Source of the DNA: Leptospira congkakensis
GTDB lineage: Bacteria > Spirochaetota > Leptospiria > Leptospirales > Leptospiraceae
Assembly (NCBI RefSeq): GCF_004770265.1
Contig: NZ_RQGQ01000004.1
Location: 496,001 to 560,000 of the forward strand
Length of the DNA stretch: 64,000 nt
Direction: 5' to 3'
The position numbers and the translations under genes were made by a program. Shown piece by piece: positions 1 through 9,089 of this stretch; position 1 is the first letter of the stretch; every line of letters begins with the position of its first letter. The notes beneath the pieces were generated by a model. It had not been told where the DNA came from and ran no database searches. It saw nothing but the letters and a program-made list of their open reading frames with translations.

Positions 1-166
1 TTTTTTCTTCATTGAAAGTTGCTTTTTTAACAGAGGAAGTGGATGGGTGAAAATGCCCAATCGCTTCAATGAACTTTCCGTCACGCGGAGCACGGATATC
101 AGCTGCTACGATGCGATAGTGCGGGTCTGCTTTTGTTCCCGTTCTTTGTAATCTTAATTTAACCAA
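1..166 (-). CDS. rpsP: 30S ribosomal protein S16, partial (C-terminus beyond window)
   Basis: This is the N-terminal part of ribosomal protein S16, a small-subunit 16S rRNA-binding protein. The minus-strand translation begins [19 protein letters not shown] and continues with the family's conserved [13 protein letters not shown] and IGHFHP segments; about 55 residues are visible and the gene runs off the window edge. The start is a TTG at 166, with a GGGG-containing purine stretch about ten bases upstream. It lies 47 bases downstream of rpe in the same direction and is probably the last visible member of the long minus-strand block. The identification is secure; only the exact start codon is inferred. 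Confidence 0.9.
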   Translation of the reverse strand, partial: MVKLRLQRTGTKADPHYRIVAADIRAPRDGKFIEAIGHFHPSTSSVKKATFNEEK

Positions 167-213
167 GGAAAAATACCCCTTTTATAGCGAGTTTTTTGAA
201 TAGGGACGATATG

Positions 214-876
214 TCAAGAGCGAGTTCTAGCACTTGCAGCGAGATCCTTTAATTTTTTGCCCTGTGCGTTTGGATCCCCTGTTTTATAGAGTCCAGAACC
301 CACAACCGTGATGTCCACACCGAGTTTTGCCAATTCTTCCATATTGGCTTCGTTCACGCCACCATCCACTTCCAATTCAATATTGTAAGGCTTAGTGAGT
401 TTCCGAACGGCAGCAATTTTTTCGAATCCTGATTTCACAAAGGACTGCCCGTAAAATCCAGGATCCACAGTCATGAGTAACACAAGATCCAAATAAGGAA
501 GGATTTGGGAGATGGATTCTGGAGGTGTTTGTGGGTTGAGAGAAACCCCCACTTTGATTCCTGCTTTTCGGATCTCTTCTGCAAGTCTCACAGAGAAGTT
601 CGTAGTTTCAATATGAAAGGTAATACAATAGGGATTTAGGTCAAAGTATTTAGGAACATGGAGCTCAGGATTACTCACCATAAGGTGCACATCTAAAGGA
701 ATATTCGTATGGGATTTGACTTCTTTGGTAAAAGCCTCTCCAAAGGAAATTTGTGGGACAAAGTTTCCGTCCATCACATCGATATGAATGAGATCGATAT
801 TTTCTTTTTTGTAAGTGGGAAGCTCCTGAGAGAGTCCCGTAAGTTTTGCTGCGAGGATTGATGCAGAAATTTTCAT
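214..876 (-). CDS. rpe: Ribulose-phosphate 3-epimerase
   Basis: Interconverts ribulose 5-phosphate and xylulose 5-phosphate in the cytoplasmic pentose phosphate pathway. The 220-residue TIM-barrel protein has the normal family length. It shows the metal and catalytic residues of the family: HIDVMDG with H31, D33 and D36, VHLMV with H64, MTVDPGF around 135-141, and EVDGGV with D171. The C-terminal VVGSGLY phosphate-binding segment is also present. The ATG start at 876 is one base from the stop of the upstream PASTA gene, so the two are surely cotranscribed. Metabolic context gives no special role. Confidence 0.95.
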   Translation of the reverse strand: MKISASILAAKLTGLSQELPTYKKENIDLIHIDVMDGNFVPQISFGEAFTKEVKSHTNIPLDVHLMVSNPELHVPKYFDLNPYCITFHIETTNFSVRLAEEIRKAGIKVGVSLNPQTPPESISQILPYLDLVLLMTVDPGFYGQSFVKSGFEKIAAVRKLTKPYNIELEVDGGVNEANMEELAKLGVDITVVGSGLYKTGDPNAQGKKLKDLAASARTRS

Positions 877-877
877 A

Positions 878-1897
878 TTAATAAGTTCCCTTTAATTTCC
901 AAACCTTTGCCACACCGGTTTCTTTACCGATTAAAGTGATTTTTACATTGCCTGCTCTATGGATGAGAAAACGAACCGGCTCATCTTCTTTTAGTTTTTG
1001 GTTGGTTAAAATTTCTTTTTCGATCTCTGTATCTTCCCCAGGTTTTGTATAACTTACTTTGGCTGAGTAGAGATCGTCATCATCTACTTCATACTCAAGA
1101 AATTCATAATCTTGAACGAGAGACTCGGATGGTTTTAAAAAGAAAGCACCCACTTCTGCACCTGTTGGTTTTAATTCAAAAGAAGAAACAAGACCATGTG
1201 AATCACGAAACTCTGGTTTGGTGGCTTCTTTCAAACGGTAAGGGATCTTTTTTCTTTGTAAAAAATCGACAACAAACGGAACCGGAGTTCCCACAAACTT
1301 TGTGGAATCCAATGGATCATTTGCTGACTGGTTGGATTTTTTTTCTGTATTGGGTTCTGTTACGAGTAAGTAGATTTTTTCGCCGGAATGTGTTTCTTTC
1401 CCAGGACCAGGAATTTGGTCAACGATGGTGTCGGCAGGTTCATCACCCACTGCTGGCACATAAGTGATCCCACCAATTTGTAAAGGAACGTAGACTTCAC
1501 CAGAAAGTACTTTTTCTAAAATAGCCTTGGCTCTTTTTAAATCTTGGCCTTTCACGTCAGGGATAGTGACTCGATCAAATCCAATATTCACAGTGAGATA
1601 GAGTTTGGATCCTGCTTCCACTTCCTTACCTGGATCAATGGATTGTGCGAGAATGATTCCATCAGTTTTTTCTGGAATTCTTTGGGTTTCTAAACGGACT
1701 TTGAGTTGGAGTCTTTGTAATTCGTTATGGACCTCAATGTAGTTTTTACCAATCACATAAGGCATCATCACCTTTTGTTCTTCTTTGGTTCGCACCACTA
1801 CTACCATAAAAGCTGCCACAAAAAAAACAAGGAGCCCTAAACCAACAAATAGAACATAACCACTGTAAGGTAGGATTTTTAGAAACTTTTCTTTCAC
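878..1897 (-). CDS. Membrane-anchored PASTA-domain protein
   Basis: A short cytoplasmic N-terminus and one strong transmembrane segment (residues about 12-35) precede an extracytoplasmic region. Two clear PASTA-type modules follow (about 45-106 and 108-183) and a weaker third (about 200-260), with the characteristic P-x-V/IGK..A..L and Q.P.PG....G pattern. PASTA domains usually bind peptidoglycan or lie outside Ser/Thr kinases and PBPs; here there is no kinase or transpeptidase domain, so I infer a cell-wall-binding membrane protein. The C-terminal 80 residues are unrecognised. The start is GTG at 1897, giving a GTGA overlap with the fmt stop, which indicates translational coupling. Confidence 0.75.
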   Translation of the reverse strand: MKEKFLKILPYSGYVLFVGLGLLVFFVAAFMVVVVRTKEEQKVMMPYVIGKNYIEVHNELQRLQLKVRLETQRIPEKTDGIILAQSIDPGKEVEAGSKLYLTVNIGFDRVTIPDVKGQDLKRAKAILEKVLSGEVYVPLQIGGITYVPAVGDEPADTIVDQIPGPGKETHSGEKIYLLVTEPNTEKKSNQSANDPLDSTKFVGTPVPFVVDFLQRKKIPYRLKEATKPEFRDSHGLVSSFELKPTGAEVGAFFLKPSESLVQDYEFLEYEVDDDDLYSAKVSYTKPGEDTEIEKEILTNQKLKEDEPVRFLIHRAGNVKITLIGKETGVAKVWKLKGTY

Positions 1898-2862
1898 GTA
1901 AATGATTCTCCGGCTAAAACCCGCGCCCCATTGAAAAACTCAAATCCTTTCATGGGTTTTTTCCCTTCGGGTTGTAAGGTATCTATACCAAGCAGGTTTC
2001 CGTCTCCACAGAGGCAGAAAAGCCTTTTTTTCTGGTATAGAAAAAAGGAACCAGGACTTAGATCCAAAGGGATAGGAACCGGTTCCTCATCCTCTTTTAA
2101 AAGAAAGGATGAAATCAGGATCAATTTTTTCCCCCGAAATTCAGTCACGGCCAATGGATCTGGATAGAGGGCTCGGATCCGGTTGTTGATGTTTTTGGCA
2201 GGTTCCGACCATTGGATGGGGCGGTCACTCGCGGTGATTTTTTTGCAGTGGGTCGCTTCGGTTGCATTCTGCGGTTTTGCCACCCAAGGAGATTCTTTGG
2301 ATTCTAATTCTCGCAAAAGCCGAATGAGTTCGGCTCCCCCTTCCTTGGTAATCGACTGCAAAAGAGATGCGGTGGTTTCTGAATCTGTCACCTTCCAAGA
2401 TTTTTGAGAAATGATATCTCCTGAGTCGACTTCCTTCGCTAAAAATTGAATCGTAAATCCTGAACTCTCCTCTCCACTCAAAAGAAAACTTTGGACAGGG
2501 GAAGCGCCGCGGTATTTTGGGAGCAAACTTCCATGCAGGTTGATGCTTCCGAATTTCGGATCTTGGAACACAATTTCAGGAACAATCGATCCGTAAGCAT
2601 ACACAATATGAACAGGAGAACCGTATGATAAAATTTGTTTTTGGGCTTCCTCATCGGTTCGGAGTTTCGGCGATTGGATGACTGGAATGCCTTTCGCGAT
2701 CGCAAGTTCCTTGACGGGAGTTGGTGTGATGATTTGTTTTCTTCCCACAGGTTTGTCGATGTTGGTCACAACAAAGTCTACTGTAAATCCAGCATCAAGT
2801 AAGATAGAGAGTAATTCCTTGGAATGTTCTGGGGATCCAAAGTATCCAATTGAAAGTTTCAT
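1894..2862 (-). CDS. fmt: Methionyl-tRNA formyltransferase
   Basis: Formylates initiator Met-tRNA using 10-formyltetrahydrofolate, allowing normal bacterial initiation. The 322-residue protein has the hydrolase/formyltransferase core with N108 and H110 in NLHGSLLPKYRG and D146 in KEVDSGDI, matching the catalytic Asn-His-Asp triad of the family. A C-terminal OB-like tRNA-binding domain follows after about residue 205. It lies 12 bases after priA and overlaps the PASTA gene by four bases. The priA-fmt arrangement is common in bacteria and fits the call. Confidence 0.95.
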   Translation of the reverse strand: MKLSIGYFGSPEHSKELLSILLDAGFTVDFVVTNIDKPVGRKQIITPTPVKELAIAKGIPVIQSPKLRTDEEAQKQILSYGSPVHIVYAYGSIVPEIVFQDPKFGSINLHGSLLPKYRGASPVQSFLLSGEESSGFTIQFLAKEVDSGDIISQKSWKVTDSETTASLLQSITKEGGAELIRLLRELESKESPWVAKPQNATEATHCKKITASDRPIQWSEPAKNINNRIRALYPDPLAVTEFRGKKLILISSFLLKEDEEPVPIPLDLSPGSFFLYQKKRLFCLCGDGNLLGIDTLQPEGKKPMKGFEFFNGARVLAGESFT

Positions 2863-2874
2863 AAATTTTTCCTA

Positions 2875-4827
2875 TTAAACAAGTTCCAGAGGATCCAAAT
2901 CATATTCAATATAACATTTGGAATCTGTTTTAAATTTGGTTTTGGTTTCACGTAAAAGATTGCGAAGTGAGGTAATGGATTTCGATTTTAACAAGATATG
3001 GTATCTAAAGTTATTATCAATCTTATAAAAAGGACATTGGCTTGGTCCAAGCAGGGTGATGGATGCATCCATATTTTCTTTTAAAAGTTCAGAATAAAGA
3101 ACAGATTGTTTGTTTGCAATTTCTTCATATTTAGACCGAAAGACAAGTCTCGCCAAACGAGAAAAAGGTGGATAGGATAAATCTCTTCTAAAAACAAGTT
3201 CCCATTCAAAAAAAGCAGGATAGTTTTGTTCCATTGCCATCTTGAGAACAGGGTGTTCGGGATCATTGGATTGGATGATTACTTCGCCTTTTTTCTCTCC
3301 CCGTCCTGCCCTTCCCGCCACCTGCGAAATGAGAGAATAAGTTCTTTCGCTACTGCGAAAATCAGGAACACCCAGACCATGGTTGGCATTTAAAATTCCG
3401 ACAAGAGTGACGTTTGCATAATCAAGTCCTTTAGCAATCATTTGCGTTCCGGTAAGGATGTCTAAATTTCCTTCGCCTAACTTTTCTAGGACATCGCGGG
3501 TGACTTCTTTGTTTTTGGAACTGTCTTGGTCTAAACGTTCGATCCTTGCTTTCGGAAAATGAGAAAGTAAATACTCTTCTAATTTTTGTGTTCCAGCTCC
3601 AAACAAATCCAAATCATCTCCGTGAATCTGTTTTAAATTATGTAAGGTAGACTTGTACCCACAAAGATGGCAGCGAACGGTTTTATCTGAATGGTAACAA
3701 AGAGTTGCTGTACATTTCGGACAATGGACAAATTCTTTTGTGGTTGTGGAATAAATAAAAGGGTTATAACCCCGACGATTGAGAAGAATGATGGTTTGTT
3801 CTTCTTTTTTCAATCGATCCGCCACTTTAAATTGTAAGTCCCCCGAAAGAAGTTCGTTATCTTCTTTTTTCTCTGTAATTTCCACAGTAGGCAACTTGGC
3901 ATGAGGATTGGCACGATCCTTTAGTTCAGAATATCCAATCTGACCTGCTTTTGCTAAATAATAAATTTCTAAACTCGGTGTTGCGGAACCTAACAACAAT
4001 TTACCGTTAGTTTTCAAGATTCTTTGTAAAGCCACTTGCCTGACATGATACCGCGGAGAGCCATGTTCTTTGTAAGAACCATCATGTTCTTCATCTAAAA
4101 TGATAAGTGCAATGTTGGACAAAGGAGCAAATACAGCGGAACGAGTTCCGATACAAATTCGTTTTTTTCCTTCTTTTAAATCCAAATAGTTTTGGAACTT
4201 TTCTGAAGTTCTTAAATGTGAATGTAAAACCGCCACTTGGCCAGGAAAGATCCTTTCAATCCTTGTGATGGTGGGATAAGTTAGAGAAATTTCAGGAACA
4301 AGAAAAATTACGGATCCTTTGGGTTTTCGGAGTATCTCTGCCATCAGATGCAGATACACTTCCGTTTTCCCGCTTCCTGTAATTCCGTATAACAAATGAG
4401 TGTTGGATTTCCCATTTGCATTAATTTCATCCAAGGCTTTTTTCTGCGAAGCGTTTAACGGATGTAACAGATCTGATTGGATTTGGACGGGAGTCGGTTT
4501 TTCCTTTTTTCGTTTTTTCCCTTTGGGAACCATTAAAAACAAGGCTTCCCCGAGTGAGGATAAATAACTGTCTGCCATCCAATGAGCTAGTTCCAATTGT
4601 TCTTCAGTAAGAACAGGATCTAAATCAATTTGTTTTAAAATGGAAAGAGTTTCATAATTTGGCTCATTCGAATGAATCTCGATCACCACCCCTTCCCATT
4701 CTTTTCCATTTAAAGGAACAAGGACGCGGACTCCCCTTGGCAGAGTTTTTATTTCTTGTGGAATTTCATAAGTGAGAGTTCGACTTTCCCAAGATAGATT
4801 GAGGGCCACTTCCGCATATTGGATCAT
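2875..4827 (-). CDS. priA: Primosomal protein N' (replication restart helicase PriA)
   Basis: Superfamily 2 DNA helicase that reloads the replisome at stalled forks. The 650-residue protein carries an N-terminal 3'-DNA-binding domain, Walker A GITGSGKTEVYLHL, Walker B ILDEEHD, and helicase motifs including LLGSATPSLE, TQMIAKGLDYANVTLVG and QVAGRAGR. The zinc-binding insert retains CPKC and CHLC but lacks the flanking CxxC pairs that make the second zinc site in E. coli PriA: the upstream pair is replaced by YSTTTK and the downstream one by a Cys-free QIHGDD stretch. It is 1 base from the UDG-like gene and 12 bases from fmt. Confidence 0.95.
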   Translation of the reverse strand: MIQYAEVALNLSWESRTLTYEIPQEIKTLPRGVRVLVPLNGKEWEGVVIEIHSNEPNYETLSILKQIDLDPVLTEEQLELAHWMADSYLSSLGEALFLMVPKGKKRKKEKPTPVQIQSDLLHPLNASQKKALDEINANGKSNTHLLYGITGSGKTEVYLHLMAEILRKPKGSVIFLVPEISLTYPTITRIERIFPGQVAVLHSHLRTSEKFQNYLDLKEGKKRICIGTRSAVFAPLSNIALIILDEEHDGSYKEHGSPRYHVRQVALQRILKTNGKLLLGSATPSLEIYYLAKAGQIGYSELKDRANPHAKLPTVEITEKKEDNELLSGDLQFKVADRLKKEEQTIILLNRRGYNPFIYSTTTKEFVHCPKCTATLCYHSDKTVRCHLCGYKSTLHNLKQIHGDDLDLFGAGTQKLEEYLLSHFPKARIERLDQDSSKNKEVTRDVLEKLGEGNLDILTGTQMIAKGLDYANVTLVGILNANHGLGVPDFRSSERTYSLISQVAGRAGRGEKKGEVIIQSNDPEHPVLKMAMEQNYPAFFEWELVFRRDLSYPPFSRLARLVFRSKYEEIANKQSVLYSELLKENMDASITLLGPSQCPFYKIDNNFRYHILLKSKSITSLRNLLRETKTKFKTDSKCYIEYDLDPLELV

Positions 4828-4828
4828 A

Positions 4829-5647
4829 CTAAAGATAAGGTTTTAAAAGAGATAAATGGGAAATAAAACTTTCTTCCAATTCTTGTTTTTCTTTTCCGTA
4901 TTGAAATAGATTTGTTTCAGAATCAGCTTTTTTTGCCTTTTCACCAAGGAAAACAAGAGCTTCAGGAGACCTTGTTGTGACAATGGGAATGGAGAGTCCG
5001 GATAAATCCCACTTGGTTTCTTTACCCAGAAACTCTTTTGCTTTATCGGCACCAAACAAAAGCTTGGCGGATGAACCCAAAATCACAATGGACTTGATCC
5101 CATATTCTTCTACAGTATCTTTTACATGGAATTTACAATTTTCCACTCTGGTTTGCCAATCTGTTTCCTTGGAATCAGTATTGGAAAAATTACAAGCTGG
5201 ATATTCTTGGTAATAAAACTCTTCAAAAGAAAACCCAAATACTTTTTGGATTAGATCGTTCCAGCTACTTTCGGTTAGTTTGTCTTTAAAAATCTGATTG
5301 GGTTTTGTTTTTGTAAATGGTTTTTCTTTGGGACTGGTTGCCCCAGAATAATGGAGAACAAGAACAGGTTTCCTTCCTTTATGTAGGAACTGGCGTACAC
5401 CACTCAGTTTTCCTTGGCAAAGGGTACAAGAAAAATTAACAAGATCCTTGTTTTTTCTTTGGTTTTCTTTTTGTTGTTTCTTCTGGATTTCAATAGATTC
5501 TGGAACTTTGGATTTCCATGGAAATACAATGTCATTCGGATCTTGTTCTTCCTGGAAGCGGTAAACAGAAACCGATTTGTTTTGGATTAAAAATTTTGTT
5601 TCTGTTAGAATGTCGGCAAAACGCCCTAATATTGATTTTTGATCCAT
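4829..5647 (-). CDS. Uncharacterised protein, possible uracil-DNA-glycosylase-like fold
   Basis: A 272-residue cytoplasmic protein with no signal peptide. The first 85 residues are polar and unrecognised. Residues 70-270 contain FSCTLCQ, EYPACNF, a C-x2-H helix before TVEEYGIKSIVILGSSAKLLFG, and VTTRSPEALVFLGEKA. The order of these blocks resembles family 4/5 uracil-DNA glycosylases (cysteine-rich motif, Pro/Asn segment, I..LG..A...L, and HPS-like loop), but the canonical GxAPG and HPSxLL motifs are not intact, so enzymatic activity is doubtful. It sits one base from priA and one base from the NtrX-like regulator. A repair or restart accessory role is inference only. Confidence 0.4.
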   Translation of the reverse strand: MDQKSILGRFADILTETKFLIQNKSVSVYRFQEEQDPNDIVFPWKSKVPESIEIQKKQQKENQRKNKDLVNFSCTLCQGKLSGVRQFLHKGRKPVLVLHYSGATSPKEKPFTKTKPNQIFKDKLTESSWNDLIQKVFGFSFEEFYYQEYPACNFSNTDSKETDWQTRVENCKFHVKDTVEEYGIKSIVILGSSAKLLFGADKAKEFLGKETKWDLSGLSIPIVTTRSPEALVFLGEKAKKADSETNLFQYGKEKQELEESFISHLSLLKPYL

Positions 5648-5648
5648 A

Positions 5649-7001
5649 CTAACCTTCGTTCAACTGTTCCACTGATATATTTAAGGAACGTAATTTTCTA
5701 TACAAATGGGTTCTTTCAATGCCTAATGCCTTGGAGGTTCTTGTCACATTCCCCTCACAAATTTGTAGGGTTTTGATGATGTATTGGCGTTCGAACTCTT
5801 CTTTGGCATGTTTCAAATCCCCACGAGCCACCATTTCATTGGCTTTTTTAAATCCATGTAGAGCTTCCTTTACATCCTTGGCGCGGATGGTATCTCCTGG
5901 AACCAGAATACTCAACCGTTCTAAAATATTTCCGAGTTCTCGTACATTTCCTGGCCAAAAATGAGTGGTGAGAGCATCAAGACCATCTCGATCAATGGTT
6001 TTCGGAGAAAGTTTATTTTCCGAAATAGACTTTTTCAAATAATATTCGGCAAGTAAAGGAATGTCCAAATTCCTTTCGCGTAACGGCGGTAATTCTAATG
6101 GAATCACACTCAAAGCATAGTATAAATCTTCGCGAAACCGTCCTTCCTTGATGGCTTCTTCCACATTGGAATTGGTCGCGGCAATGATACGAACATCCAC
6201 AGATATTGGATCCTTTCCGCCAACACGATCTAGTTTTTGTTCGAGAATTACCTTTAAAACCTTTGATTGGATGGAAAGTGGCAGATCACAAACCTCATCC
6301 AAAAACAAAGTTCCGTTCCCAGCTGCTTCCCATTTTCCCATTTTGATTTCGGATTTGGTTTGGGTTCCATGAACTTCATACCCAAATAACTCTTGTTCTA
6401 AGGTCTCTTCCGGAATGGCAGCACAATTGAATTCGATGTATGGTTCTGATTTTCTTTTAGAATTTTGGTGGATCGCCCTTGCCGTTAATTCTTTTCCCGT
6501 TCCATTTTCACCAAAGATAAAAACTCGGGCATTGGTTTGTGCTGCTTGGAATATAGCAAACTTCACTCGTTTGATGGAAGCTGATTCTCCTAAAATTTCA
6601 TCCACTTCCAGCTGGAACTCGGGAATCTCATGATCTTTGGTTTTTTCTAATGCTGATTCAATGGTTTGGATTACTTTTTCAATCGAAAGAGGTTTTTCTA
6701 AAAAGTCAACTGCCCCTTTTTTAGTAGCATTGACTGCAAGCTCAATCGTTCCGTGTCCAGAAATCATAACAATTGGCAAACTAGAATAGAGTTTTTTACA
6801 TTCATCTAAAATGGTAAGTCCATCTTCTTTACCAACCCAAACATCTAGTAAAACAAGTGAAGGTCTTTCCTTTGCAAGTGCTTTTAATAAAGCTTTCCCA
6901 TTTGCAAAATCTTCCACCGTATAATCTTCATCTTCCAAAATCACCCGTAATGATTTTCGAATTTCCTTTTCATCATCTAGAATATATATGAGTTTTTGCA
7001 T
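5649..7001 (-). CDS. NtrC/NtrX-family response regulator lacking the GAFTGA loop
   Basis: A three-domain regulator of 450 residues. The receiver domain has acidic residues at 10-11, phosphoacceptor D53 and K103. The AAA+ domain has Walker A GENGTGKE (164-171), Walker B TLFLDE (231-236) and WPGNVREL (349-356). A Fis-type HTH lies at about 415-440 (GNVTRTSKALGIERTHLY). The loop that normally reads GAFTGA is replaced by VHGTQTK (about 210-216). GAFTGA contacts sigma-54 in true activators, so direct sigma-54 activation is doubtful despite rpoN three genes upstream. It overlaps the sensor kinase by one base, which makes that kinase its likely partner. Confidence 0.88.
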   Translation of the reverse strand: MQKLIYILDDEKEIRKSLRVILEDEDYTVEDFANGKALLKALAKERPSLVLLDVWVGKEDGLTILDECKKLYSSLPIVMISGHGTIELAVNATKKGAVDFLEKPLSIEKVIQTIESALEKTKDHEIPEFQLEVDEILGESASIKRVKFAIFQAAQTNARVFIFGENGTGKELTARAIHQNSKRKSEPYIEFNCAAIPEETLEQELFGYEVHGTQTKSEIKMGKWEAAGNGTLFLDEVCDLPLSIQSKVLKVILEQKLDRVGGKDPISVDVRIIAATNSNVEEAIKEGRFREDLYYALSVIPLELPPLRERNLDIPLLAEYYLKKSISENKLSPKTIDRDGLDALTTHFWPGNVRELGNILERLSILVPGDTIRAKDVKEALHGFKKANEMVARGDLKHAKEEFERQYIIKTLQICEGNVTRTSKALGIERTHLYRKLRSLNISVEQLNEG

Positions 7002-8833
7002 TAGTGATTATCCAAAGGAAGTTCAATTCTAAATTTACAACCACCTAACTTAGAATTTTCTACAACAATATGACCATGATGATCGATTATGGTTTTTTGA
7101 ACAATGGCAAGCCCGATACCCGATCCATGATTTTCCTTGGTTGAAAAATAAGGTTCAAATATTTTTTCTTTCCATTCCTCTTTTAGTCCGGGACCTGAAT
7201 CATCGATTTCGATCACAATCGACTTTCGAAGAGCCTTTTTTTGCAACTTGGACATGATTCTAATTTTTTTTCGTTTGAGACTTAAAATGTCCATTTCTTC
7301 TTTGGAATTTTCTGCAGATTGGATTGCCTCAACTGCATTTTTGATAAGGTTATTGATCACTCCGAGAAACAATCTTTTGTCCAGAAATACTTCCGGTAAA
7401 TTTTCTGCTAACTTTAGTTCGAATTCAATATCCGTTGTATCTCGAAACAAAGCAAAAGCTTCTTCCAAAATGGGATTTAATTTTTGGTTGATCAGCACAG
7501 GTACTGGCATCCGTGCAAATTCACTAAACTCTTTTACAAGATGTTCTAACACTCGCACTTGCCCAATGATGGTTTCAGTGGCATCAAAAATAACGGATTC
7601 TAAATTTTCAGATTTTGGATTTTGGAATTTTCTTTGGATCCTTTGTGCAGACAATTGGATGGGAGTAAGTGGGTTTTTAATTTCATGGGCCATACGCTGC
7701 GCAACTTCTTTCCAAGCTGCAATCCGTTGGGTATGCATTAACTCTTCAGACTTCGCATCCAAGTCACTCACCATTTGATTGAAACTATCAATCAGGATTC
7801 CCATTTCGCCTTCTTCTGTTTTTTCCAACCGAATGTCTGAATCACCTAACGAAACTTTTTTGGTGGCATTGGCTAAGTTGATGATAGGGCGGGAAATTCT
7901 TCTCGCAAATAAAAAAGAAAACAAAATGGCAATGAGAAACATCGCAAATGAAAAAGAAGCAATCGTAATCCGAACACTAAAGGGGATTTTTTCTTTCCAA
8001 AGGCTTACCTTTTCATAGGTAGAGGTCGCGTTCACGATATTTAAAACATCGGCTTCCATCCCTTTATGAATCCTTTGACCAACATAAACCTCCCGACTTT
8101 CATCCAAAAAAAACTTACAAAACAAATAAGATTTGTCGTTCGTATACAAACGAGAGGTATAAATTCCAGGCCGATTTGATTCTAAAAATTCCAAACCCAA
8201 AATGTATCGATAAATACCTTTTGATTCAAAATTCAGAGTTCCTGATGTTACAAATCCCAAATAATATTCATTTTTTTCAAACAGTCCATTTTCGATACCT
8301 TTTTGAAAAACTGTGAAACCGTCGGATTTTTGTCCTTTCAAACGAGAACGTAAAATATTTACTTTTTCGATAAATTCAGATTCAATTTCCTTTTCTTCAT
8401 TTTGAATGATAAGATTTGCAGACCTGAGTGCATTGGAAATATCAACACGGTAAAAACCTTCAATCAACCTTCCTGTTAGGTTGGAGGAAAGAATGAATAT
8501 TGGCAAAGAAGGAACAAGAGCCACAAACAAAAAAGCAAGCGTTAGGCGATACCGAATGGAACTACGTATTTTTCCCGTTTCCCTGTTACGTCGATTCCGA
8601 TAAACGTAACTGAGAATCAAAGATAAAATAAAAAATGGGATTAGAATGAATACATAAGTATCCACCTTAGAAAAAAAGGAAATGTCTTCCTCTTGTCTAA
8701 AAAAAACTAACTCAGAAAAACCGACAGAAATCCCTAAGGTAAGGAAAAAAATAAAAATATCACGTAGATAATATCTGTTTTCGTCAGAGAGACGTGGGAT
8801 GAGTTTGAATAACCTAATTGGCATTGGTTTCAA
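7001..8833 (-). CDS. NtrY-like membrane sensor histidine kinase
   Basis: A 610-residue sensor kinase. Predicted transmembrane helices lie at about 24-42, 58-76, 98-116 and 287-309, with a periplasmic sensing region (about 117-286) between the last two. A HAMP domain (310-362) and a coiled linker lead to the H box AHEIKNPLTPI with H383. The ATPase domain has the N box NNLIKNAVEAI, G1 DDSGPGL and G2 HGSGIGLAIVQ. The topology and NPLTPI H box are NtrY-like. It overlaps HPr by 20 bases and the regulator by 1 base. The signal sensed cannot be read from the sequence; nitrogen or envelope/redox cues are known for NtrY relatives. Confidence 0.9.
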   Translation of the reverse strand: MKPMPIRLFKLIPRLSDENRYYLRDIFIFFLTLGISVGFSELVFFRQEEDISFFSKVDTYVFILIPFFILSLILSYVYRNRRNRETGKIRSSIRYRLTLAFLFVALVPSLPIFILSSNLTGRLIEGFYRVDISNALRSANLIIQNEEKEIESEFIEKVNILRSRLKGQKSDGFTVFQKGIENGLFEKNEYYLGFVTSGTLNFESKGIYRYILGLEFLESNRPGIYTSRLYTNDKSYLFCKFFLDESREVYVGQRIHKGMEADVLNIVNATSTYEKVSLWKEKIPFSVRITIASFSFAMFLIAILFSFLFARRISRPIINLANATKKVSLGDSDIRLEKTEEGEMGILIDSFNQMVSDLDAKSEELMHTQRIAAWKEVAQRMAHEIKNPLTPIQLSAQRIQRKFQNPKSENLESVIFDATETIIGQVRVLEHLVKEFSEFARMPVPVLINQKLNPILEEAFALFRDTTDIEFELKLAENLPEVFLDKRLFLGVINNLIKNAVEAIQSAENSKEEMDILSLKRKKIRIMSKLQKKALRKSIVIEIDDSGPGLKEEWKEKIFEPYFSTKENHGSGIGLAIVQKTIIDHHGHIVVENSKLGGCKFRIELPLDNH

Positions 8834-9089
8834 AATTACGACTAACCAAAGCTTCTAAAGCAAGAAGAGCCTCCTCTTCTCTTTTCCCATCAGCCTTTAC
8901 AGAAAACTCCGTTCCAGGTCCAAGTGCTAACATCATTAACCCCATAATGGATTTACCGTTTACTTCAATATCATCTTTGAGGACAAAAATTTCACATGGG
9001 AAACTAGCTGCCATCTTTACAAATAAAGAGGCAGGTCTCGCATGAAGCCCCGAACTATCTTCTCTAATCTTTAACTGGATTTGTTTCAA
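8814..9089 (-). CDS. ptsH: Phosphocarrier protein HPr
   Basis: A 91-residue HPr with the active-site segment GLHARPAS (phosphorylatable H16) and the regulatory serine S47 in NGKSIMGLM, the HprK target site. It overlaps hprK by 26 bases and the sensor kinase by 20. No EI or EII sugar-PTS gene is present in this window, so here HPr is best read as a regulatory phosphoprotein rather than a sugar transporter part. Placement beside rpoN and hprK matches the regulatory PTS-type arrangement of many diderm bacteria. Symbol used in the broad HPr sense; it could equally be named ptsO or npr. Confidence 0.92.
   Translation of the reverse strand: MKQIQLKIREDSSGLHARPASLFVKMAASFPCEIFVLKDDIEVNGKSIMGLMMLALGPGTEFSVKADGKREEEALLALEALVSRNFETNAN

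Noticed and set aside
1045..1467. A 140-residue plus-strand frame opposite the PASTA gene.
   Set aside because: It is antisense to a strongly supported coding gene and shows no family features.
7248..7778. A 176-residue frame on the strand opposite the sensor kinase.
   Set aside because: Shadow of the kinase coding sequence; the kinase has all catalytic motifs.
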